NCBI GenBank assembly: GCA_020026355.1
Contig: JAHHQP010000003.1
Location: 1 to 64,000, forward strand
Reading direction: 5' to 3'
Length of the DNA: 64,000 nucleotides
DNA from: Bacteroidales bacterium
GTDB lineage: Bacteria > Bacteroidota > Bacteroidia > Bacteroidales > UBA932
Positions within the stretch are counted from its first letter, which is position 1. Every line of letters begins with the position of its first letter. This document shows positions 1 to 7,736 of this stretch, piece after piece. The position numbers and the translations under genes are program-made. The notes under the pieces were generated by a model. The model was not told the origin of the DNA and did no database searches. It saw only the letters and a program-made list of their open reading frames with translations.

Positions 1-15
1 TCGCTGCTGAGCGAC

Positions 16-288
16 TCATTTATCCGAATAATGACCCCCAACCGATATGACCAAGACAACGACCTGGTCATCATAGACATCATAGATTATTCTGTCATGA
101 GCCGTTATTCTTCGAGAATAAGTCACACTATCCCCATTGACCAAAGGCTCCGGACGACCAATGCCCTGACGCGGATGTTCCATCAATTCTACAAGAATCT
201 TCGAAACCTTCTTGAAAAGAATAGGGTTTGACTTCTTATATATCGACAAAGTTCTGTTTGCAGAAGGACTGAAGTGAAGTTCATACAT
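16..288 (-). CDS. yoeB: YoeB/Txe-family mRNA interferase toxin
   Basis: A 90-residue RelE-superfamily toxin of the YoeB/Txe branch, predicted to cleave mRNA at the ribosomal A site when freed from its antitoxin. The family core is visible: RPEPL near residues 45-49, SRRIT near 58-62, DRIIYDV near 65-71 and a C-terminal GGHY. Glu, Arg and the terminal His-Tyr match the catalytic Glu, Arg and His of E. coli YoeB, so the enzyme looks intact. It starts two bases after the stop of the antitoxin gene, the usual antitoxin-first operon. The gene ends 15 bases from the window edge. Family assignment is firm; the exact cellular target is inferred. Confidence 0.9.
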   Translation of the reverse strand: MYELHFSPSANRTLSIYKKSNPILFKKVSKILVELMEHPRQGIGRPEPLVNGDSVTYSRRITAHDRIIYDVYDDQVVVLVISVGGHYSDK

Positions 289-290
289 TC

Positions 291-551
291 CTACAATGAA
301 TCTAAATGTTTCTGCAAATCGGAGAGGGTCTTACATGAAATCGTCTTTCCCTCATTGTATTCCTTCCTCGCCTCACAAAGACGTTGCTCCAATTCTGGAG
401 CAGGTACGAAATCATCCCCGGTGACCGGGGTCAACATATAAGACGGTTTTCCCCTTCTGGTCACGACCACTCTATTGCCTTTATCTGCCAAAGCCAAGAA
501 TGTTGCCTGATTTTCCCTGAATTCTCTTGATGTTACCTGTAATATTGCCAT
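291..551 (-). CDS. YefM/Phd-family antitoxin
   Basis: An 86-residue Phd/YefM-type antitoxin. The N-terminal DNA-binding half has the family pattern SREFRENQATFLALADKG followed by VVVTRRGKPSYML (residues 8-40), and the C-terminal half is charged and probably disordered until it wraps the toxin. It should neutralise the YoeB-like protein encoded immediately downstream and repress the shared promoter. A perfect 6-bp inverted repeat lies just upstream of the start, where an autoregulatory operator would be expected. Length and gene order are normal for the family. Confidence 0.88.
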   Translation of the reverse strand: MAILQVTSREFRENQATFLALADKGNRVVVTRRGKPSYMLTPVTGDDFVPAPELEQRLCEARKEYNEGKTISCKTLSDLQKHLDSL

Positions 552-566
552 AATTTTCCTGTTTCA

Positions 567-584
567 TGTACCATAATTGGTACA
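567..584 (-). promoter_or_regulatory. Candidate operator of the toxin-antitoxin operon
   Basis: TGTACCATAATTGGTACA is a perfect 6-bp inverted repeat (TGTACC / GGTACA) around six bases. It abuts the -7 box and covers the expected transcription start. E. coli YefM-YoeB binds palindromes with a TGTACA core, so this fits an autoregulatory operator. Binding is inferred. Confidence 0.6.
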
Positions 585-616
585 CGAATATAAGAAGATA
601 TTTCTATACGAACAAA
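585..616 (-). promoter_or_regulatory. Promoter of the yefM-yoeB operon
   Basis: On the minus strand TTTG (613-616) is followed after 20 bases by TATATTCG (585-592), close to the Bacteroidota TTTG / TAnnTTTG promoter. It lies directly upstream of the inverted-repeat operator, so bound repressor would block the start site. Confidence 0.55.
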
Positions 617-654
617 ATATCTTCAAGATTTCCTGACGATGCTTCCCACATACG

Positions 655-683
655 AAAAAGCCACCCCTGCGACAGGGGTGGCT
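655..683 (-). terminator. Rho-independent terminator after the DUF2795 gene
   Basis: AGCCACCCCTG (659-669) pairs perfectly with CAGGGGTGGCT (673-683) around a 3-base loop. Read on the minus strand it is followed by a run of five T, ending transcription of the DUF2795 gene before the toxin-antitoxin promoter. Confidence 0.85.
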
Positions 684-718
684 CGTAGTTGATTATTTGG
701 ATATCAAATAATTAACGA

Positions 719-940
719 TCAATACTCCTCTTCATTGAAGAAGAAATCATCCTTGGTCGGATAATCTGGCCAGATATCTTCAATGCTCTCGTAAGTTTCA
801 CCGTCATCCTCCAGCTCCTCAAGATTCTCAACGACTTCAAGAGGTGCACCTGAACGGGTGGCATAGTCAATCAGTTCTTCTTTTGTTGCCGGCCATGGAG
901 CATCCTCCAGGCGATAAGCAAGTTCAAGTGTCCAATACAT
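719..940 (-). CDS. DUF2795 family protein
   Basis: A 73-residue acidic protein that starts MYWTLELAYRLEDAPWPATKEELIDYATR and ends with a patch of Asp, Phe and Glu. The first 45 residues match the DUF2795 pattern (an opening W-x-L, then a helix with WPATKEELIDYA and a loop of the xGAPLEVVxNLxELEDDGE type). Small single-domain members of this family are common in Bacteroidota; no function is established. It has its own terminator and an upstream TATATTTG box, so it is probably transcribed alone. It is separated from folE by a divergent promoter region. Confidence 0.8.
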   Translation of the reverse strand: MYWTLELAYRLEDAPWPATKEELIDYATRSGAPLEVVENLEELEDDGETYESIEDIWPDYPTKDDFFFNEEEY

Positions 941-1003
941 AATTCTATCGTTTTAATTAATTATCACTCAGCAATAAATGCGGTTTCCCTAAATCAGGGG
1001 GCG

Positions 1004-1011
1004 CAAATATA
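1004..1011 (-). promoter_or_regulatory. -7 box for the DUF2795 gene
   Basis: TATATTTG on the minus strand matches TAnnTTTG exactly and lies about 64 bases upstream of the DUF2795 start. No TTTG sits at the usual -33 spacing, so only the -7 half is supported. Confidence 0.45.
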
Positions 1012-1026
1012 GAAAAAAAAAGTTTA

Positions 1027-1057
1027 TTTTCATTATTTTTGCAAAAATTTAATTTTG
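1027..1057 (+). promoter_or_regulatory. Candidate folE promoter
   Basis: TAATTTTG (1050-1057) is an exact TAnnTTTG match about 85 bases upstream of folE; TTTT near 1027-1030 takes the -33 position with about 19 bases between. It faces the DUF2795 -7 box, giving a compact divergent promoter pair. Confidence 0.45.
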
Positions 1058-1141
1058 AGCCATTTACGCCTGTCCTGATTTATCCGGAACCGGAGAATCC
1101 AGTACAAGGTACATACCAAACATAAAGCAAAAGATAAGAAA

Positions 1142-1732
1142 ATGCCCTACAGAAAAGAGGAAATCTACGATGAAGAAACAACCCGCAGAATTGCGGAACA
1201 TTACTATGAAATCCTGAAGCTTCTGGGAGAGGATCCGGAGCGGGAAGGATTGAAGAAAACACCGGAACGTGTGGCGAAAGCCCTCCAGTTTCTCAACCAC
1301 GGCAGCCAGCTGGACGGAGCTGAAATTCTCAGGAGCGCCATGTTCCACGAAGACTACAGCCAGATGGTGCTGGTCAAGGACATTGACCTGTATTCCACCT
1401 GCGAGCATCACCTGATGCCCTTCATCGGCAAGGCGCACGTCGCCTACATCCCGAACGGCACCATCACCGGCCTGAGCAAGATCGCCAGAGTCGTCGAGAC
1501 CTTCGCCCGCAGGTTCCAGGTCCAGGAAAGGCTGACCGTCCAGATCCGCGACTGCATCCAGGACACTCTCCAGCCGCTCGGAGTCGCCGTCGTCATCGAA
1601 GCCTCCCACACCTGCATGCAGATCAGGGGCGTCCAGAAAGCCAATGCGCTGACGACCACTTCAGCTTTCAGCGGCATCTTCCTCAAGGACGAGCGCACCC
1701 GCAACGAGTTCCTCAACCTCATCCATCGCTGA
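1142..1732 (+). CDS. folE: GTP cyclohydrolase I
   Basis: A 196-residue type IA GTP cyclohydrolase. It converts GTP to dihydroneopterin triphosphate, the first step of folate (and pterin) synthesis, in the cytoplasm. The zinc ligands are visible as Cys87 and His90 in STCEHHLMPF and Cys158 in HTCMQIRG; the GKAHVAYIP and GLSKIARVVE segments are the conserved substrate-binding stretches. Length is normal for a bacterial FolE. It is monocistronic: divergent from the DUF2795 gene upstream, and separated from convergent htpG by a terminator. The ATG follows an A-rich purine stretch rather than a strong Shine-Dalgarno. Confidence 0.97.
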   Translation: MPYRKEEIYDEETTRRIAEHYYEILKLLGEDPEREGLKKTPERVAKALQFLNHGSQLDGAEILRSAMFHEDYSQMVLVKDIDLYSTCEHHLMPFIGKAHVAYIPNGTITGLSKIARVVETFARRFQVQERLTVQIRDCIQDTLQPLGVAVVIEASHTCMQIRGVQKANALTTTSAFSGIFLKDERTRNEFLNLIHR

Positions 1733-1763
1733 TTTTCCCAGGTCGATGGAAACAGTCCGAACG

Positions 1764-1800
1764 AAAAAAGTCCGGTCCTCAGAAATGAGGCCGGACTTTT
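1764..1800. terminator. Bidirectional terminator between folE and htpG
   Basis: AAAAGTCCGG plus CCTCA pairs with TGAGG plus CCGGACTTTT around GAAA, with one bulged T. The stem is flanked by A and T tracts, so it can terminate folE on the plus strand and htpG on the minus strand. Confidence 0.85.
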
Positions 1801-1821
1801 CAACAATATTCAACCGATCAT

Positions 1822-3828
1822 TTATTTCAGATAGGCATCTTCAACGACCTTCGCGCTTCTGGCGATGAAGTCGCTCAGATCCTTTCCTTTCAGCATGCCA
1901 TTGGCCAGGAGAGCCAGGTCAGCGACCTGATGCAGGATCTCATTGCCCTTAGCGAATTGCTCCAGATCCACCTTATGTGCGGCGGCAGCATCCTCTTTCT
2001 CTTTCCTGATCTTATCCTTCACTTCCTGAGAAGCATCCTCGGCAGCATCCGGGATGAGCGTCTCGGCAGCGACAGACTCAGACTTGGCAGCCATTACCTT
2101 GCTGACCAGCGGATTCTCCATGTTCACGATGATCGTGTAGGATTCCGGCATCTGGCCGTAGAAATTCATGCCTCCGCCCAATGCGGACATCTCACGGTAA
2201 CGGCGCATGAACTCGCTCTGCGTGATGAGGATAGGCGCAGCTTCCTCACCCATGTTCTCCACCTGCACATTATAGTTGTTCTCCTGAGGAAGGATGGCCT
2301 TGAAGATCGTGTTCAGTTCCTCCACTTCCTTATCGGAAACCTCCGGACGTTTCTTATCCTCCTTAGGGATGAGGTTGTCGACACTGTCTGAATCCACTCG
2401 GGCGAAACGGGCATCCTTGATCTTCGTCTCCAGCAGATTCACGAAATGGCTGTCCAGCTGGCAATCCATCAGCAGGACATCATAGCCCTTGGCCTTGGCA
2501 GCCTCGATGAACGAATACTGAGCATCCGGATCGGTAGCATAGAGGAAGACGACCTTCTTGTCCTTGTCGGTCTGCTGACCCTCGATCGCTTTCCTGTAAT
2601 CGTCGATGCTGAAATACTTCTTGTCCGTGTTCTCCAGCAGCGCGAATTTCATAGCCTTGTCGCAGAACTTCTCGTCGGACAGCATACCGAACTCGATGAA
2701 GAGCTTCAGGTTGTCCCATTTGCTTTCGTACTCTTCCCTGTTGTTCTTGTAGATTTCCTCAAGACGCTCAGCCACCTTCTTGGTGATGTAGCCGGAAATC
2801 TTCTTCACATTGGAATCACTCTGGAGGTAGCTCCTGGAGACGTTCAACGGAATATCCGGTGAGTCGATCACACCGTGAAGCAAGGTCAGGAAGTCCGGAA
2901 CGATGTTGTCCACGGAATCGGTGACGAACATCTGGTTGCAGTAAAGCTGGATCTTGTTGCGCTGCACTTCCATGTTGTTCCTGATCTTAGGGAAATAAAG
3001 GATACCGGTCAGGTTGAACGGATAGTCCACATTCAGATGGATGTGGAAAAGCGGATCTTCCTGCATCGGATAGAGGTTCCGGTAGAACTCCATGTAATCC
3101 TCTTCCTTCAGGTCAGCTGGCTTCTTCGCCCAGAGCGGTTCTATCTTGTTGATGACATTGTCGTTGTCCGTATCGACATACTTGCCGTCCTTCCACTCCT
3201 GTTCCTTACCGAAGATGACCGGAACCGGCATGAACTTGCAATATTTGTTGAGCAAGGTCTGGATCCTGTCCTTCTTCGCGAACTCCTCGCCTTCCTCATC
3301 GAAGTACAAGGTAATGGTCGTACCGCGCTCTGCCTTGTCGGACTCGCCTATCTCGTATTCAGGAGAACCGTCGCAAGACCATTTCACAGCCTTGGCGCCC
3401 TCTTTCCAGGACAAGGTATCGATCGTCACCTTCCTGGATACCATGAAGGCAGAATAGAAACCGAGTCCGAAATGACCGATGATGCTGCTCAGCTGATCCT
3501 TATATTTGTCAAGGAACTCTCCGGCACTGGAGAATGCGATCTGGTTGATGTATTTATCCACCTCCTCGGCGGTCATGCCAATACCGTTATCCGTAATCTT
3601 CAATGTCTTCTCCTTCTCATCCAGGTCAATGATGACTTTCAGCTCACCAAGTTCCTGCTTGCATTCGCCGGAAGCCGCCAGAGCTTTCATCTTCTGGTCC
3701 GCATCCACAGCGTTGGCCACCAGCTCCCTCAGGAAAATCTCGTGGTCGGAATAAAGGAATTTCTTGATCACCGGGAAAATGTTCTCGGTCGTTACTCCAA
3801 TTTTACCTGTTGTACCTTTTTCACTCAT
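1822..3828 (-). CDS. htpG: Molecular chaperone HtpG (Hsp90)
   Basis: A 668-residue Hsp90-family ATP-dependent chaperone acting on client proteins in the cytosol. The N-terminal GHKL ATPase domain shows LRELVANAVDA (residues 33-43, with catalytic Glu35 and Mg-binding Asn39), DNGIGMT (80-86) and GHFGLGFYSAFMV near 117. The middle and dimerisation domains follow, and length fits Bacteroidota HtpG. Upstream, instead of a standard TTTG/TAnnTTTG promoter, there is a 40-base element that recurs in front of grpE-dnaJ, and the predicted leader begins with a stable hairpin. That suggests shared heat-shock control. The gene is monocistronic and ends at a terminator shared with folE. Confidence 0.97.
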   Translation of the reverse strand: MSEKGTTGKIGVTTENIFPVIKKFLYSDHEIFLRELVANAVDADQKMKALAASGECKQELGELKVIIDLDEKEKTLKITDNGIGMTAEEVDKYINQIAFSSAGEFLDKYKDQLSSIIGHFGLGFYSAFMVSRKVTIDTLSWKEGAKAVKWSCDGSPEYEIGESDKAERGTTITLYFDEEGEEFAKKDRIQTLLNKYCKFMPVPVIFGKEQEWKDGKYVDTDNDNVINKIEPLWAKKPADLKEEDYMEFYRNLYPMQEDPLFHIHLNVDYPFNLTGILYFPKIRNNMEVQRNKIQLYCNQMFVTDSVDNIVPDFLTLLHGVIDSPDIPLNVSRSYLQSDSNVKKISGYITKKVAERLEEIYKNNREEYESKWDNLKLFIEFGMLSDEKFCDKAMKFALLENTDKKYFSIDDYRKAIEGQQTDKDKKVVFLYATDPDAQYSFIEAAKAKGYDVLLMDCQLDSHFVNLLETKIKDARFARVDSDSVDNLIPKEDKKRPEVSDKEVEELNTIFKAILPQENNYNVQVENMGEEAAPILITQSEFMRRYREMSALGGGMNFYGQMPESYTIIVNMENPLVSKVMAAKSESVAAETLIPDAAEDASQEVKDKIRKEKEDAAAAHKVDLEQFAKGNEILHQVADLALLANGMLKGKDLSDFIARSAKVVEDAYLK

Positions 3829-3859
3829 GATCGTATATTTTTATCGTTTTCAATCAATC

Positions 3860-3894
3860 CTGCCGTCCTTAGGAAAAAAACTCCGGACGGACAG
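3860..3894 (-). other. Hairpin in the htpG leader
   Basis: CCGTCC (3863-3868) pairs with GGACGG (3885-3890), extended by CTG/CAG across one bulged base. The A-rich loop can pair further (GGA/TCC). It would sit within the first bases of the transcript if the ATTTG at 3907-3911 is the -7 box, and does not cover the start codon. Confidence 0.5.
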
Positions 3895-3906
3895 GAGAAA
3901 GATCGT

Positions 3907-3946
3907 CAAATTGCATACCGAAGTGTCAAAACTGACTTTTTGGCAG
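3907..3946 (-). promoter_or_regulatory. Putative heat-shock promoter/operator of htpG
   Basis: Reads CTGCCA, AAAA, GTCAG, TTTT at its upstream end (minus strand 3946 to 3928) and ends in ATTTG (3907-3911). The same spacing and 26 of 40 bases recur upstream of grpE (47511-47550). GTCA occupies the place of the -33 TTTG relative to the ATTTG. Further TGnCAG-type half-sites flank it (TGTCAG at 3951-3956 on the minus strand). Function is inferred from position and recurrence. Confidence 0.55.
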
Positions 3947-4100
3947 TCCGGCTGACAATCCGGTAAGAAAACCGCAGGAACACCGGCACGAGAAATACAC
4001 CAGGAACTGCGGTACAGTCAATACCCAAGAACCGCTGATGAGAAAAAGTCTGGAACAGAATGAGGAAAGAGACCTTCCGGAAACCGGAGAGAATGAACAT

Positions 4101-4134
4101 AAAAAAAGCAGGCTTCTGAAGAAGTCTGCTTTTT
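4101..4134 (-). terminator. Terminator of tRNA-Phe
   Basis: AAAGCAG and CTTC pair with GAAG and CTGCTTT, with one opposed mismatch (G/T), around TGAA. On the minus strand the hairpin is followed by a run of seven T. It lies just downstream of the tRNA. Confidence 0.75.
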
Positions 4135-4138
4135 CAAG

Positions 4139-4211
4139 TGGTGCCACCGAGAATCGAACTAGGGACACAAGGATTTTCAGTCCTTTGCTCTACCAACTGA
4201 GCTATGGCACC
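4139..4211 (-). tRNA. tRNA-Phe (GAA)
   Basis: A 73-base cloverleaf on the minus strand. Acceptor GGTGCCA pairs with TGGCACC, the D arm contains AGCTCAGTTGGTAGAGC, and the anticodon stem AAGGA/TCCTT encloses CTGAAAA, giving anticodon GAA. The discriminator is A and CCA is not encoded. The T stem CCTAG/CTCGG contains one U-C mismatch (positions 51-63), which is unusual. A perfect promoter lies upstream and a terminator downstream. Confidence 0.95.
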
Positions 4212-4257
4212 AGATTTTGTTTTCCCTGCGAGAACGTGTTTGTTTCGTTTGGGATTG

Positions 4258-4288
4258 CAAAGGTACGCAAAAAATCTTTCCCTCCAAA
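4258..4288 (-). promoter_or_regulatory. Promoter of tRNA-Phe
   Basis: TTTG (4285-4288), 19 bases, then TACCTTTG (4258-4265) on the minus strand: a full Bacteroidota consensus promoter about 47 bases before the tRNA 5' end. Confidence 0.75.
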
Positions 4289-4313
4289 TTTTTCTGCAAA
4301 AAAATGTGAAAAA

Positions 4314-4345
4314 TTTTACTTTTCCCGTGACTTTATCTAATTTCG
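4314..4345 (+). promoter_or_regulatory. Candidate priA promoter
   Basis: TTTT (4314-4317), 20 bases, TAATTTCG (4338-4345). Both boxes are one base off consensus, but the spacing and the 17-base distance to the priA start fit. Confidence 0.4.
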
Positions 4346-4362
4346 CAACGCTTTGAAATGAG

Positions 4363-6639
4363 ATGGAAAACCTGATCTACATATCCGTCATACTGCCCCT
4401 GAAACTGGATTGGGAGCCTTGCTACAGCATGGAAGTACCTGCCTGTCAGCCAGGTACGAGAGTCCGTGTGCGCTTTGCCGGCAAGGACTACATCGGTGTA
4501 GTGAGCGCCGTCGGCATCACTCCTGAGATCGCCCCTGGAAAAATCTTTCCGATTCAGGAAATCGAGAGCGGACTGGCGACCATCACTCCGGCAGAGATCA
4601 GCCTGTGGCGGAAAGTCGCGGATTATTATCTGTGCACGACCGGTGAGGTCTACAAAGCGGCCTATCCGGCCTTGAAGACCGACCAGGAGATGACGGCTGT
4701 CCGGGCAGAAGAACGGGAAAAGGAAAAGGCACGGAAACTGGAAGAAGCCTTCCGGCAGAGAGTCAGCCGGATGGAGGAACGTTTGTCCGCAAAAGAAGAG
4801 AAACTGGCGACGACCACCGCTCCGAAAGCACGAGAAGCGCTGGAGAAAGGCATCGAGAAGCTCCGGCAGGAGCTGCAGCAGGCCACGGAAGCCTACCTCA
4901 AGAGCCACACTCCGGAAACGGAAACAGAAAACCTCTCCGAAGCAGATGCTGCGGTACAGTCAGCAACTCAACCGACTGTTCATCCGGGCGCACGCCTGGC
5001 CGTCACGGTCCGACCGCTGGAACCCTTGAGCGCCAGCCAGGAAAAGGCGCATGAGGAAATCCTCGCCGCCTTCGACGCAGGAAAACCGGTTCTTCTGCAA
5101 GGAGTGACCGGTTCCGGAAAGACTGAAATCTACATGCACCTCGCCGAAGCCGCCCTCAAAGCCGGCAGGAACGTCCTCTATCTCGTTCCGGAAATCGCCA
5201 TGAGCCTGCAGCTCGAATACCGGCTGAAGACCTTCTTCGGCCAGCGTCTGCTGCTTTTCCATTCCAAGGAAAGCCGGCTCAGCAGAGAACAGACAGCCAT
5301 CGCGGTCCGACAACCGGTCAACGGCAACTACCTGCTCCTAGGTACGCGTTCCGCCCTCTTCCTGCCTCATCACGACCTGGGCCTCATCATCATCGACGAA
5401 GAGCATGACAACTCCTACAAGCAGGACTCCCCCGTTCCTAAATACAACGGCCGGGACACCGCCCTCATGCTCTCCACCCTGCAGACCACCCCATGCAAGG
5501 TGCTGCTCGGCTCCGCGACCCCGTCGCTGGAATCGCTCTACAACTGCTGGAGCGGCAAATACCGGAAAGTCGTCCTCAACGAGAAATATTATAAAGGCAC
5601 CCTCCCGGAAATCGGAATCATCGATACGCTCGCGGAAAGGAAGAAGCGCGGCATGGTCGGCAATTTCTCCCGCAAGCTCATTGACCGGATCAATGAAACC
5701 CTCGCGCGGAAAGAGCAGGTACTCATCCTCCGGGCCCGGAGATCCTATGCCCCTGTTCTCCAATGCCAGGAATGCGGAGCGATCCCTAAATGTCCGCACT
5801 GCAATGTCAGCCTGAGCTGGAGCAAGGCCAATGGAAGGATGGTCTGCCACTACTGCGGTCTTTCCCAGCCTTTCGACGGGAAATGCCCGGATTGCGGCGG
5901 TGAGTTGAAAAGCCTCGGCGCCGGCACCCAGAGAATCGAGGAAGAAGCCATGCAGCTCTTCCCGCAGGCCCGCATCGCCCGGCTGGACAGCGATGCCGCG
6001 CAGAACAGGAACTACGAGAAAAGAGTCATCCTGGATTTCGCGGAAGGACGGATCGACATTCTGATCGGCACGCAGATGATCGCCAAAGGCTTCGATTTCG
6101 AGAACCTGACTCTGGTGGTCCTGCTGCAGGCGGATGCCATCCTCGGACTGCAGGATTTCAGAGCCGACGAGAAAGCCATGCAGCTGATGGAACAGCTCCG
6201 CGGCCGATGCGGCAGAAGGGAAAAGAAAGGTCGTTTCATCATCCAGACCTCCCGTTCCTCCCATCCGGTCTTCACCCGTCTCCATGGGGACGAGGTCATC
6301 CAGGACTACGAGGGACTGCTGGCGGAACGGAAAGAATTCCACTTTCCGCCTTTCACCCGGCTCATCACCATTGACCTGAAAGATAAGAATCTCAAAAGGA
6401 TGGAACTGATGTCCAGAATGCTGGCGGACGAACTTCGAAAGAAAGGCTTCGACGTGACCGGACCTTTCGCTCCTCCGGTCGACAAGATTTCAGACTGGTA
6501 CCTGCGCGGCATCCGGCTCAACCTGCCGAAGAACAAGGAACTGGCCGCTTCCAAGAAACGGCTGTACCAGGACATCGAGGAATTCACTAAAGAAAGGAAA
6601 TATACCGGGCACATCGCACTGGATGTGGACCCCGTCTGA
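4363..6639 (+). CDS. priA: Primosomal protein N' (replication restart helicase PriA)
   Basis: A 758-residue superfamily 2 DNA helicase that recognises stalled or repaired forks and reloads the replicative helicase. The N-terminal DNA-binding domain spans about residues 1-105, followed by a charged coiled-coil insertion (110-185). Helicase motifs include the Walker A GVTGSGKT (247-254) and DEEHD near 345. Zinc-binding Cys pairs appear as CQECG, CPHC, CHYCG and CPDCGG around 467-510. All key residues are present, so an active helicase is expected. It stands alone, with divergent tRNA-Phe upstream and convergent lipid kinase downstream. Confidence 0.96.
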   Translation: MENLIYISVILPLKLDWEPCYSMEVPACQPGTRVRVRFAGKDYIGVVSAVGITPEIAPGKIFPIQEIESGLATITPAEISLWRKVADYYLCTTGEVYKAAYPALKTDQEMTAVRAEEREKEKARKLEEAFRQRVSRMEERLSAKEEKLATTTAPKAREALEKGIEKLRQELQQATEAYLKSHTPETETENLSEADAAVQSATQPTVHPGARLAVTVRPLEPLSASQEKAHEEILAAFDAGKPVLLQGVTGSGKTEIYMHLAEAALKAGRNVLYLVPEIAMSLQLEYRLKTFFGQRLLLFHSKESRLSREQTAIAVRQPVNGNYLLLGTRSALFLPHHDLGLIIIDEEHDNSYKQDSPVPKYNGRDTALMLSTLQTTPCKVLLGSATPSLESLYNCWSGKYRKVVLNEKYYKGTLPEIGIIDTLAERKKRGMVGNFSRKLIDRINETLARKEQVLILRARRSYAPVLQCQECGAIPKCPHCNVSLSWSKANGRMVCHYCGLSQPFDGKCPDCGGELKSLGAGTQRIEEEAMQLFPQARIARLDSDAAQNRNYEKRVILDFAEGRIDILIGTQMIAKGFDFENLTLVVLLQADAILGLQDFRADEKAMQLMEQLRGRCGRREKKGRFIIQTSRSSHPVFTRLHGDEVIQDYEGLLAERKEFHFPPFTRLITIDLKDKNLKRMELMSRMLADELRKKGFDVTGPFAPPVDKISDWYLRGIRLNLPKNKELAASKKRLYQDIEEFTKERKYTGHIALDVDPV

Positions 6640-6650
6640 GCAGAGCCCCT

Positions 6651-7640
6651 TTACTGACGGACATCGAGGGCACTCACGACACGGATCTGCTGCGGATAGA
6701 TTTCCAGCATGACCGGTGCCTGCCCCAGAATCTCACCATCCACCTCCACAGGTTCATTGACCTTATTCCCTAAAGGACGGACGACGACTTTACGGGCGCG
6801 GAAGGCATGGACTTTCTTCCGAAAACCAAGGATCCGGCCGGTCAGCAGGATCAGACCGCCGAGAATCACCGTGGGTTTGCGGACCGGTTCGTAGCAGGTG
6901 ACATCCAGCAGACCGTCATCCGTCACCGCTTCCGGAGTCTGGCGGAAACCGCCTCCGGAGTATTTTCCCAGGCCGAATGCCAGAGAGAAGCAGGCACCGT
7001 TCACCACCCGTTTCCCGTCACAGAACACTTCAAAAGCAGGTGTCCTGTACCGAGCGAGTTCCGTGAAGAAGGCTTTCACATAGACCAGCGGTCCGCCTTT
7101 TCCACGTTCCTTGACGCGGTTCACATGACGGCAGATCCGGGCATCCAGGCCTACGCCACCGACATTGACCATATAGCAGGAGCGCGAAACCACCTCTTTC
7201 CGAGGACTGGTCGGATCCAGGATGCTGACCTTGACGACATCCTGACGGACCGTACGGCCTTCGGCCATCAGATCGACGACATGACTGACTTCGTTGCGGA
7301 TACGATGCGTGCGGATCCAATCGTTTCCGGACCCGATCGGGATGACGCCGAGCGTGAATTCATCCAGGCTGCAGGCGACGTTCTCCGGGGCGGTCACGAA
7401 CTTCATGATGCCGCCGAGCACTTCATGGAGCGTACCGTCTCCACCGACCGCCATGAGCCTCCGGTAGCCTTTCGCACAAGCCGCCGCAGCCAGTTCTACT
7501 GCATGGTATCTGCAATCCGTAAACGAGGCCGTAAACGGAATTCCACGCTGCTGCAGCAGAAGTTCAGCTTTCTTCCAGACATGCAGGGTCTTGCCGGAAC
7601 CGGCATGGGGATTGACGATGATGAACCAGTCTTCTTTCAC
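6651..7640 (-). CDS. YegS/DagK-family lipid kinase
   Basis: A 329-residue diacylglycerol kinase-like protein. It has the N-terminal VNPHAGSGKT, the nucleotide-binding GGDGTLHEVLGGI (near residues 64-76) and IPIGSGNDWIRT (near 101-112) typical of the YegS/BmrU family, which phosphorylates diacylglycerol, sphingoid or related lipids at the membrane. Bacteroidota members are candidates for lipid or undecaprenol recycling; the substrate cannot be read from sequence. The start is GTG; no in-frame ATG lies near it. It diverges from parA, with a TACTTTTG box in the gap. Confidence 0.9.
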   Translation of the reverse strand: MKEDWFIIVNPHAGSGKTLHVWKKAELLLQQRGIPFTASFTDCRYHAVELAAAACAKGYRRLMAVGGDGTLHEVLGGIMKFVTAPENVACSLDEFTLGVIPIGSGNDWIRTHRIRNEVSHVVDLMAEGRTVRQDVVKVSILDPTSPRKEVVSRSCYMVNVGGVGLDARICRHVNRVKERGKGGPLVYVKAFFTELARYRTPAFEVFCDGKRVVNGACFSLAFGLGKYSGGGFRQTPEAVTDDGLLDVTCYEPVRKPTVILGGLILLTGRILGFRKKVHAFRARKVVVRPLGNKVNEPVEVDGEILGQAPVMLEIYPQQIRVVSALDVRQ

Positions 7641-7667
7641 AGGTAACTACTTTTTTCAATTGGACGA

Positions 7668-7675
7668 CAAAAGTA
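7668..7675 (-). promoter_or_regulatory. -7 box for the lipid kinase gene
   Basis: TACTTTTG on the minus strand matches TAnnTTTG and lies 28 bases before the GTG start. The -33 position holds only TTTT at a spacing of 19. Confidence 0.45.
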
Positions 7676-7706
7676 CTAAATAAAGAAGATGAATGAAAAA
7701 TTTTTG

Positions 7707-7714
7707 TAAATTTG
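7707..7714 (+). promoter_or_regulatory. -7 box for the parA operon
   Basis: TAAATTTG matches TAnnTTTG and lies 22 bases upstream of the parA ATG, a distance typical for a short leader. No clear -33 box is visible. Confidence 0.45.
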
Positions 7715-7736
7715 CCCAGATAAAGTCATTTATGTT

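Larger units (their letters stand above)
3829..4138. other. Gene-free region between htpG and tRNA-Phe
   Basis: About 310 bases without a credible gene. It holds the htpG leader with its hairpin (3860-3894), the 40-base element (3907-3946), then about 150 bases in which nothing is recognised, and finally the tRNA-Phe terminator (4101-4134). Short open frames here have no family features. Confidence 0.7.
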
